A stretch of 64,000 nucleotides of DNA, taken from the NCBI GenBank assembly GCA_030562195.1, contig JAUJPP010000005.1:2480001-2544000 (forward strand), in the 5' to 3' direction. This document shows positions 55,141-64,000 of the stretch, in pieces (within the stretch, counting starts at the first letter, position 1; each line of letters opens with the position of its first letter). The notes beneath the pieces were generated by a model, which was given only the letters and a program-made list of their open reading frames with translations, did no database searches and was not told where the DNA came from. The translations under genes and the position numbers were made by a program. This DNA comes from Nipponacmea schrenckii. Its lineage: Eukaryota > Mollusca > Gastropoda > Lottiidae.

Positions 55141-55609
55141 TGAACCCATATTTGAAATAGAAAGTAAACCGTGGCCAAATTGATAAAACAATTTACATTA
55201 TTGAATTGCCACTATGCAAATGTCCACAGCAACATGGCTGGGAATGCTTTCATTTTTTAACATGGACTGCATAACAAGTCAAAACACCTTATGACATTCT
55301 GCACCTGGGCATATCAACACAGCATCTCTATTCTAGAGTCTGCATAACTAATAATATTCATTTGCCATAAAAAAACGTCAAATTCTTTCCCCTATTATCG
55401 ACTTAAAATTTTTCAAAAAGGATAAAATCATATTTACTTCTTAAGAATCCGGACATTTGTAAACGTAAATAATCCATTTTGTAAACAAATTATTTACACG
55501 ATTTCTCACATACGTCAATGATTACAAGAGATTTCATTTTGAAGTCATTTTTAAATAAACTTCATGATATTCCTAGAAATAATCATTGTAGACTTCTTTG
55601 TGTTTTTCT

Positions 55610-56360
55610 TATGTTTTTTGGAAATTGATCACTGTAGAAATTGAGTTCTATTGGATAATTAGCACTTTAGAAATTGAGTTCTATTGGATAATTAGCACTT
55701 TAGAAATAGAGTTGTATTGGAAATTGAGCACTTTAGAAATAGACTTCTATTGGATAATGAGCACTTAAAGTTGAGTTCTATTGGATAATGAGCACTTTAG
55801 AAATTGAGTTCTGTTGGAAAATTGAGTTCTACTGGAAAATTAGCACTTTAGAAATAGACTTCTATTGGAAAATTAGCACTTTAGAAGTAATGTTCTATTC
55901 GATAATGAGCACTTTAGAAATAGAGTTCTATTGGAAAATGAACACTTAAGAAAATTGAGTTAAATGGAAATCCAGCTCTTTTATTTCCACTTGGCACTAA
56001 TTCTAAAATTCTTTCATGCACTTTAGAAATAGAGTTCTATTGAAAATAGAGTACTTTAGAAGTAGAGTTTTATTGGAAACAGAGCACTTTAGAAAATTGA
56101 GTTTAATGGAAATCCAGCTCTATGAAATACTCTATGACAAAATTCCTGCATTTATTTCCAAATGGCACCAATTCTAAAATTCTTTCATGCACTTTAGAAA
56201 TAGAGTTCTATTGAAAATAGAGTACTTTAAAAGTAGAGTTTTATTGGAAACAGAGCACTTTAGAAAATTGAGTTTAATGGAAATCCAGCTCTATGAAATA
56301 CTCTATGACAAAATTCCTGCATTTATTTCCAAATGGCACCAATTCTAAAATTCTTTCATG
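55610..56360. repeat. 34-bp minisatellite followed by a 180-bp tandem duplication
   Basis: 55610-55960: TAGAAATTGAGTTCTATTGG, ATAATTAGCACTT units. 55985-56360: a unit of about 180 bases (GAAAATTGAGTTTAATGGAA ... TTCTTTCATGCAC) present twice almost unchanged. Confidence 0.9.
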
Positions 56361-56459
56361 CACTATAAGTTTAACCACAAAATGATGCCAGTATTAAAAT
56401 TGTCCACTTAAATCCTTCTATCACAAATCCAAACTGCAGCAGTTCTTGAATTTACGTCC

Positions 56460-56900
56460 AGTCAAATTCTCAGAAATTGAATTGAATAATAATGATGAAT
56501 TATTCAATAATCATTCTCTGAATAATCATTCATCAATAGCCAAATTTCTAAAAAATTGAATAATGATGAATTATTCGACACCATGTCCAGAATTTCACTC
56601 TCAACTGAATAATACTAATGAATTATTCTTTCTCCAATTTTTCCTATGTCCAATTCTCAATCACTGAATAAAATTTTGAATTATTCAACACTCTTTTAAG
56701 TTTTTCCAATTCTCAACTGAATAAAACTGCTGAATTATTCGTTTTCCAATTTTTCCAATGCTTAATTCTCAATCACTGAATAATTATTATGAATTATTCG
56801 GTTTCCAAAGTCGAATTCTAAAACATCAAATGTCCAAAATACCAAATCCAATTCACAAACTTTGAATAATTATCGAATAAACTTATTCAGTTTATATGCA
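56460..56900. repeat. Palindrome-rich TGAATAAT..ATTATTCA repeat
   Basis: Many GAATAAT and ATTATTC words in opposite orientation, with CCAATTCTCAATCACTGAAT repeated. Self-complementary. Confidence 0.8.
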
Positions 56901-57189
56901 ATAATTCACAAACTATGAATAAGAAATAAGATGGCCAACTTATATTCAAATTCTCAACGTGGACGTCAACAAACATGGACTCAAAAAAATTGGCTTAATG
57001 TCCAGTCAGGTCTTTAATAGTAGTCAAATTCTTTTGAACATAAAAGCCATTGAATGGAACTTTATAGTACAACCAAGAAATGTGTGAGAAGGTTTAACTC
57101 AGATTTGGTATCCAGCCCTCTGATTGGCTGAGGTTCTAATCACTTTGGCCCCGCCCACTTAAAGACGTCTGCTTCAGTTAGCCAACCAC

Positions 57190-57560
57190 TTTTGTCTTTA
57201 TCAGATAACTATACCTGCCAAAATGTTTACTTTCTAATAAGAAAATTGTTTAAGGATAAGCTTATTTTGGTGGGTTTTACCACAAAGCAACCACATCATT
57301 TGTATAAGACAACATCACCTGCCAAAATGTTCATCTTCTCATAAGAAAATTGTTATGTTTTAAGTATATTTTGGAGGTTTTATCAAGCTACACAAGTCTC
57401 AAGTGATCAATTATTATTTTAACATATTTTGATGGATTTTTTCATAAATGCATAATAATGACATTGACATCATACAACTATTCCAGCCAAAATATCAGTC
57501 ATTCAACTGAAAATTTACTCACATTTATCATATTTTGGCTGTTTTTTTTTTAATCGCATC
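57190..57560. repeat. Diverged tandem repeat (CTGCCAAAATGTTTACTTTC)
   Basis: Three to four diverged units of about 110-120 bases, each with GCCAAAAT(G/A)T, CTAATAAGAAAATTG and TATTTTGG(T/A)GG. Confidence 0.65.
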
Positions 57561-58009
57561 TCAGAATATAAATCAGAAATTGCAAAATCTGCCAAAATTT
57601 TTGTTATCAACTTAATAATTATATACAAATTAAGAAATATTTGCATATTTCGCTTTCAAAAACAAGTGTTACACAACACATTATCTAAAGTGTCAACTTT
57701 GTAGACCAATTCTGCAAAAATAGTTAACCTGGAAATTAAATGATTATCACCAACCATCAATTTTGGCATGATTGTCACACCAAATTTGATCTGTCAATTA
57801 ACACAGCTAAGTTTGTGTAAATTTTTCACCAATTAGAATTAACACAAATCTAACAGATCAAGTTGGTTTGACGAAAAAAAATAGAATTTTAAAATTACGA
57901 AAAAAAATAACAAAATTAATGGAACCCTTTTCCCTTCAACTTTCTAGCCTTAAAACATAAATGGTGGTAGTGGGTTCTAATTACGATCAGCGCGTTAAAG
58001 TCATCTTTC

Positions 58010-58250
58010 CTCATTATTCCAGTCTACCCAGCTGTAAATGCGTACAGATAATCTAGTAAAGATCATTGCCAGGAGGTTTGGATAAGGATCAGCTGGTCAG
58101 TCAACCCAGTTTTTGATGGGTAGAGATAATCTAGGAAAGATCAATACCAAGAGGTTTGACCAAGGACCAGCTGATAGAAAGGATCCTCATTATTCCAGTC
58201 AACCCAGCTGTAAATGGGTACAGATAATCCAAGAAAGATCCATACCAAAA
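58010..58250 (+). repeat. R2 98-bp repeat, locus 5
   Basis: CATTATTCCAGTCTACCCAG, CTGTAAATGCGTACAGATAA, AGGAGGTTTGGATAAGGATC and two further diverged units. Confidence 0.9.
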
Positions 58251-58554
58251 TATAATTGTTTCTTTTCTGTTTTCCTTTAAAATCTTAACTTTCATAAACA
58301 AGAAATAAATCTAAAGTATTCAAAAAAATATTTTACTTTTATTGTCCCCTAAAAAGGCAAAAAAATTCGAAAGAAAATAAAACAGATAAAACATTAACGA
58401 AACCCATTATTAAATTTCGTATAACAAAAGAATTTTAATATTAAAAAAAATGGTTTAACTTTCCACTAATAAGGCAAAAAAATCATCAATTGCCCAACCC
58501 ACACAAAATCAATCCCCACCCCCTTTCACATTAAAACAAGGCAATAGATTAAAG

Positions 58555-58818
58555 GGATTATTACGATAAATATGCAAATGACGTTTCGAAGTTTAGGACA
58601 AAGAGATTCATATCAAAGACAGCCAGCCTCTTAAATACGAAATGAAACATGATAATTCACACATCTCCAGGTTTACTGTTTCTTTATCTGTCATAGCAAA
58701 CAATGTCATAACTAATAGGATTTACTGGGACCTGCATAAAGAGATAGTTTGCTAGGATTAGGAAGTTCAACTGGATTAAGCAGGGATTAATCATTAATCC
58801 AGATTAACAAAGGGATTA
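58555..58818. promoter_or_regulatory. Cluster of K50-homeodomain-type sites (GGATTA/TAATCC)
   Basis: GGATTA or TAATCC at 58555-58560, then five within 64 bases: 58755-58760, 58773-58778, 58784-58789, 58795-58800 and 58813-58818. TAATCC is the classical site for lysine-50 homeodomains. Functional role is inferred, not shown. Confidence 0.4.
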
Positions 58819-60029
58819 GTCAAGGTAATCTGCTTACTGATGTATTTCTGTCAACTTTTCTGATCAGAGAATTGGAAATGGGACGAACGTAAATTTAGCT
58901 GATGATCCCTTTGAACTCGGTCGTTGCCTGTCTTTTATCATTTAAAGGTATACTGCGTTTTAGAATGAACATAAAATTTTAACTTTTTAAACCTGGCCAA
59001 TAAGAGTATCTATTCATCAGTAGATATACCTGCTGTCATAAATAACATAACAGAATCCTTATATAATCTGATTAATCCAAAAAACTAAGTAATTATCCAT
59101 AAACATGCAATTGATTATTGATAAAAGCTTGTATTTCTTTGCATCCAATCCAATCAAAATAGTGCATTTTTAAAATGATACAATACAAAAAAGTGACTAT
59201 TGCAGTCAAGGTATTACAGCAATAACTCTTTCAAAATTATAGAAAATTAGAAAACTGGTACTTTCCCTTTAATTAAAAATCTTTTATGAATACAAAGTCC
59301 AAATTTTATCCCTATAGTTTGGCTAATAAATTCCTATATGGGATGTTCCCTTTAAATCACAACAGATAATTTTAATAAAGAATCTTATCACATAGTCTAA
59401 GAGTCTTGAAATTTTCAAATTATTTTAAGTGTTCCAGAACTCATGGGAGTTTTAAAATTTTATTTCTGTTAAAAAAAAAAAAAAAAAACAAAAAAATTCA
59501 AATTTGTTTTATAATAGGTCATGAATAAATAGCTACGCGTACTGGTGAATATTTTCTCAAAAGAATTTTTCAAAACGTTTAAAAAATGTTTCTCTCCTTT
59601 TCTCTTCATCTCCTTGACGATTTGCTGCGATACTTATGTAGTAATCTAAGGAATAATTTCGCAAGGCTCGTAAACAAATATTGAAATTAGACGCAAGAAA
59701 GAAGAAAAGAAAGCTGAGAAAATTAGAAATAAATCTGACGGCTTAACTCAGGGATAAGACGAAACAAATTCTAAAAGCAAGAAAGATAAAAACACATAAT
59801 TGAGTCTTAGACCTGGCGATTTCAACAGTAACGTTCATTATAGCCGGGATTAGGAGAAAGATTAGTCTGTGTTCCAACCGATATCATCTTCATTTTACTC
59901 CCATTTTGAATAAATTCCTGATTAGGCTGTTTTTTTTCGTCGATTTCTATCTCGTTAAAGTATATGTCCTGTTTTAGGAAATTTATTGGTTGGATTTTAA
60001 GATTAACAATATACATGTACATTTTTTCT

Positions 60030-60215
60030 GGCAATTTTTTTTTTAAAGTATATGTTCTGTTTTAGGAAATTTATTTGGTTTATTTCGCCGATTTCTTTTC
60101 TTTAAAGTATATGTCCTGTTTTAGGAAATTTATTTGGTTTATTTCTCCGATTTCTTTTCTTTAAAGTATATGTCCTGTTTTAGGAAATTTATTGGTTGCA
60201 TTTTCATTTCATTTC
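60030..60215. repeat. About 65-bp tandem repeat
   Basis: TTTAAAGTATATGTCCTGTT, TTAGGAAATTTATTTGGTTT occurs at 60045, 60108 and 60167, with a first copy at 59955. Confidence 0.85.
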
Positions 60216-60734
60216 ACCCTTTTGAATAATTTCCTTAAAGTATAAGTCCAGTTTTATGAATTTTCAGATTATTAAAGAAGTGTGATTTGGTTATTTGAAA
60301 TAAAACTTTATTTTCCTTAATATTTTCTTAATATATGGAATTTTAGAAAATAATTTTCAAAAATACAAACATCCTTTGCGACAACTTTCCCAAATTGGGT
60401 GCTAAGCTGATTATCAGGCTACAGAAGCTGCAAATTTGAAAACATGCAATCTCTTGTTACCAGGTAACGCTAAAACTGTTGTATCTATTGAGATTTAGTT
60501 TTAAGCAGAATTAATCTCCATGGAAACGCAAAAATTGCACTAATGGCTTATTGAGTTCTTCAGAGAAGGAAAGCAGCTATGGTGTTAATGATCAGAAATT
60601 GGTTGTCAACATCTTAAAAATCCAAAAGCATTGTCCCTGCTAATCCTCCCATGGCAACGAGAATGCACACAGTTCAGCATTGGTCAAAAAAGATTTGAAA
60701 AAAAAAGACTTTGGGTACAGAATAAGTCATCTGT

Positions 60735-61320
60735 CCTTATTGTTCCAGTCAACCCAGTTGTAAATGGGTACAGAATAAGTCATCTTTCTTCATTATTCCA
60801 GTCAACCCAGCTTTAAATGGGTACAGAATAAGTCATCTTTCTTCATTATTCCAGTCAACCCAGCTGTAAATGGGTACAGAATAAGTCATCTTTCTCTCAT
60901 TATTCCAGTCAACCCAGCTGTAAATGGGTACAGAATAAGTCATCTTTTCTCATTATTCCAGTCAACCCAGCTGTAAATGGGTACAGAATAAGTCATCTTT
61001 CCTCATTTTTCCAGTCAACCCAGCTGTAAATGGGGAAAAACAGAATTTTAAGTCCCTAAATTCTTTCCTTCATTATTCCAGTCACCCAGCTGTAAATGGG
61101 TACAGAATAAGTCATCTTTCCTCATTATTCCAGTCCACCCAGCTGTAAATGGGTACAGAATAAGTCATCTTTCCTCATTATTCCAGTCAACCCAGCTGTA
61201 AATGGGTACAGAATAAGTCATCTTTCCTCATTATTCCAGTCAACCCAGCTGTAAATGGGTACAGAATAAGTCATCTTTCTTCATTATTCCAGTCCACCCA
61301 GCTGTAAATGGCTACAGATA
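60735..61320 (+). repeat. R2-derived 53-bp satellite, locus 6
   Basis: About eleven units of CCAGTCAACCCAGCTGTAAA, TGGGTACAGAATAAGTCATC, TTTCCTCATTATT. It is a subfragment of the 98-bp R2 unit with a new junction (GAATAAGTCATC) amplified on its own. Confidence 0.95.
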
Positions 61321-62579
61321 ATCTGGGAAAGATTGGTTGATAGAAAGGATTCTTATAAACTAAAGTTGTTATGCTTATAAAAATGGGTACTGCAGTTTAT
61401 TTCTCTTGAACAAGCACCAAGGAAAATTCTGCGAAAGAGATTGCTGGTTTTGATAAATCAGAATAACAGAACAACACAAACAGGACAAAGAAACAGAGAA
61501 CGAGTGTCCAATACTGGATTATCGGCCAACTAATTGGCTAACATTGATTAACTGCGAGATTACACTGAGGTTGTTGCCATGGTAACCAGTGTAGTTGGAG
61601 ATAAGATTATTAATGAATTAGTCTCAGATTACGGCTTTGTCTCATTAATCATTGTATTAACACAGAACACAGCCTGTAGCAGACGGCTTTAATCTTAAAA
61701 CCAATATGGCCGACATTAATCTTGACAGTTTCACGTTTCAATCTAAACACAATGCAACGAATGACAAATCTGCAATGGGAACACCAAACTCCATCTTGGA
61801 ATCTAAAAGGCATTACTTCTAACACAATTTTTTTTTGTATTCTGTTTCCAACATGGATGACATGACACTTTTAAGTTTTTCTTTTGTGAATAAAACAAAA
61901 AGGGCAAATTTTATTGGGCTCACTTTTGAATTCTAAAAAAATTATGAAATCCTTGTGGAGTGCAATGATCTTATCAAGAATTTCTCTTCAATCCCGTGCC
62001 CGTGTCTTCTGTTGGCTACGAACTTAAAAATAAAGAAATAAAAGCTCCCCCACCCCCTCAAAGATATGACAGTGTGCATATAAGTAGGTTTGCTCCCTTC
62101 AAACAAACGGCATTTAGGAAATTAATAAACAACCATAAAAATCCAAAACCAAATATTACACAAAAAAATCATAAAGATGTCACTTATACGTGATTATGGT
62201 CGGTTAAGATTAATCCTAAACGACCGAAAGAAATCAACGAAAAAATTGGCCGAGATATTTTGAGGTACAATCTAGTATGTCCTTATAGTTTTTGGTCACT
62301 AAACTGACTAAAGAGGAAACCACAAAACCTCAAACTGAAGACATTAAGTGCAAAATTAATTTTTATTACGAAATTTGACGATTTTTTTTGTTCATTGTCT
62401 CAAACTCAAACTGTGAACGTTTTGTTTTAGTTAATACAAAATTTGTTTTTTTACACACCAATTGGCATATTCAAGAATTGCAATGTTAAATTTTAAAATA
62501 TAATTTTTGTTTTCTAGTAGGCCTTGACCAATGCTTTTATAGAAGAGTATCCAAAATTAATATGATTTGGCTACTAAAG

Positions 62580-62900
62580 GGTTAATCTAACAACAAAATC
62601 CCTGTCCCCAAAAATAGCCCAAAACACTAACCAGTCATTGGTAAATCTCAAAGTTACTCCGAAATTCCGTTATATGTATGTTCATCCCAAAACACCCTCA
62701 CTTCAAATAATTTGGCTACATAAGGGTTAATCTTACATTAAAATCCTTAACCCCTGTCCCCAAAAATAGCCCAAAACACTAACCAGTCATTGGTAAATCT
62801 CAAAGTTACTCCAAAATTCAGCTAAACATTTTCCAAGTATCTTCATCCTATAGCCTCCAATCTTCAAATGATTTGGCTACATAGGGGTTAACCTGAGGTC
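62580..62900. repeat. Tandem duplication of about 155 bp
   Basis: CCCCAAAAATAGCCCAAAAC, ACTAACCAGTCATTGGTAAA, TCTCAAAGTTACTCC occurs at 62607 and 62758; a shorter part (GGCTACATAAGGGTTAA) recurs near 62570, 62711 and 62874. Confidence 0.9.
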
Positions 62901-63019
62901 TAACTGATTACATAATACATCATCTTAACCCCATCTCACCGACTTATATCAATTGAAATAAAACCCTCAATAGAAATTCAAAACCCCCTTTTATTGAGAA
63001 CAGCCTCATCCATTGATAC

Positions 63020-63062
63020 TTAATCCTGGATTATCTTTTAATCAGTATTAAAAGAGGATTAT
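63020..63062. promoter_or_regulatory. Second cluster of K50-type sites
   Basis: TAATCC at 63021-63026, GGATTA at 63028-63033 and GGATTA at 63056-63061. The first two form a near-palindromic pair TAATCCTGGATTA. Confidence 0.4.
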
Positions 63063-63129
63063 GGGTTTTTCTCCTCAAAATTTAAAGAGAAAGGTGTAAT
63101 AATCTAAATGGTGACACCCCTTCATCCTT

Positions 63130-63530
63130 TCAACACCCCTGTCCTATTTAGCACCCTGATATCACCCCCTCCCCCCTGCTTTGTACATACATATTACCCC
63201 AACAATTATAGTATATTTATAACGCCCTTCTTTATTATCTAACGCCTGATAAGCACTGAGATATCACCACCACCCCCCTCCTCCCCTGCTTTGTATATTT
63301 ATAACATTACTTATTGCCCCTACCCTTGCTAGTATATCCAAAGTGCCCCTCCCTGACAGGAATATTGATAATGCCCCTCCCTTGTATATTTATAACGCCT
63401 TCTCTATCAACTAAGGTATAGTGAACACTGAGAGATTCCCCCCTCCCCTTCCCCTCTTGTATATTTATAACACCCTTACACTGCCTTGTATTTCTAACGC
63501 CACTACTCTGCCTTGTACATTTTTATAAAG
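63130..63530. repeat. CCCTCC / TTGTATATTTATAAC degenerate repeat
   Basis: Five or six diverged units with CCCCTCCC, CTGCTTTGTA(C/T)AT and TATTTATAACGCCC. Confidence 0.8.
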
Positions 63531-63919
63531 AATAGTTTTCTTTTTATCTTTTAAAGTTTGCATCCCCCATTCAAGTGTTTTAAGGTTTTGCTACAAGAAA
63601 ATTAAATTATGATAAAGTCTTTATTGAATTGTAAGAGAACTGAATGCAAGATCTCAGTGTTAAAAGTGTAACAGATTACATTAAAGTACTTATATATTAA
63701 TAAATCACATACCACTAATAAATCTTGCTTAAATACTAAAAATAAAATTTCAATTCCAATAATTTCATTTGACATCTAAAAATAAGTTTTGAAAAATTTC
63801 ATTCCTGAAAAGTTTTCATTGAGAAAAAAATGGCTGTTTTTCTGAATAGCAGGAATAATAGAAACGTGAGAGTAAATCTATTTTATCTTTCACACCGGAT
63901 AAGTTTGGGCTTTAATCTG

Positions 63920-63980
63920 ACTTAATCCCCGTCATATATAATACTGGATAATCTCCTCTAATCCCCTTCACTAATCCCCT
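63920..63980. promoter_or_regulatory. Third cluster of K50-type sites at the window edge
   Basis: TAATCC at 63923-63928, 63959-63964 and 63972-63977, each continuing as TAATCCCC. The cluster may extend past the window. Confidence 0.35.
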
Positions 63981-64000
63981 TGCCTAAAGCCCCTCATTCA

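Larger units (their letters stand above)
54763..64000. other. 9.2 kb non-coding DNA on the 5' side of dve
   Basis: No exon recognised. It is probably a long dve intron and/or upstream regulatory DNA. It holds minisatellites (54800-55140, 55610-56360, 56460-56900, 57190-57560, 60030-60215, 60735-61320, 62580-62900, 63130-63530), one R2 locus at 58010-58250, an A18 run at 59470, and clusters of TAATCC/GGATTA sites listed separately. Confidence 0.6.

Noticed and set aside
59822..60034. Possible small gene on the minus strand
   Set aside because: AT-rich Lys/Ile/Asn composition, adjacent to a 65-bp tandem repeat, no motif.
61996..62193. 65-codon + strand frame (APPPPQRYDSVHI)
   Set aside because: No homology recognised, no splice context, poor composition; insufficient support.

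Overview
This window is a gene-dense stretch of an animal nuclear genome. It has spliced genes with canonical GT-AG introns, no operons, AT-rich intergenic DNA, and a minisatellite in almost every long intron. The protein set (TTC38, NAAA, ADRM1, ABHD1/3, RNF19, a PRKCSH-like protein and a two-homeodomain dve/SATB factor) fits an invertebrate. A composite element with a 160-bp tandem core and an ACGG microsatellite resembles elements known from molluscs, so I infer a mollusc, possibly a gastropod; species is not determinable here.

Layout, left to right. 1-2695: last eight coding exons of a TTC38 copy (+). 3106-3560: decayed relics of the genes that follow the other TTC38 copy (first exon of a secreted protein gene and a broken NAAA exon). 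5627-10656: complete 13-exon TTC38 (+). 11083-12595 and 14219-15629: two tandem three-exon genes (+) for secreted proteins of an 'ASGLAAS / NYDWED' family. 21332-16122: 12-exon NAAA-like amidase (-). 25720-21989: ADRM1/Rpn13 (-). 26083-30802: ABHD1/3-type lipase (+), head-to-head with ADRM1. 37749-33407: RNF19 RBR ubiquitin ligase (-). 38874-41024: composite repeat element. 43085-45676: membrane-anchored glucosidase II beta-like protein (+). 45677-51864: gene-poor, repeat-rich. 54762-51865: dve-type homeobox gene (-), 5' end not found. 54763-64000: non-coding, probably intron or upstream regulatory DNA of dve.

Most genes are unrelated housekeeping genes (proteasome ubiquitin receptor, E3 ligase, lipid hydrolases, ER glycoprotein processing) next to one developmental regulator. 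I reconstructed exons by hand from splice sites, reading phase and family similarity; for every complete gene the exon lengths sum to a multiple of three.

The most interesting signals are: (1) a dispersed repeat (called R1 here) whose 3' end, GACGTAAAACTCCATTTCATTTCAG-like, supplies or abuts the splice acceptor of several introns in four unrelated genes, always in the sense orientation, as expected of an introner-like element; (2) duplicated exon-end plus splice-donor segments inside introns of three genes, some of them starting a minisatellite; (3) a segmental duplication of the TTC38 - secreted protein - NAAA block in which only TTC38 survived; (4) clusters of TAATCC/GGATTA sites on the 5' side of dve, whose own homeodomains carry lysine 50.
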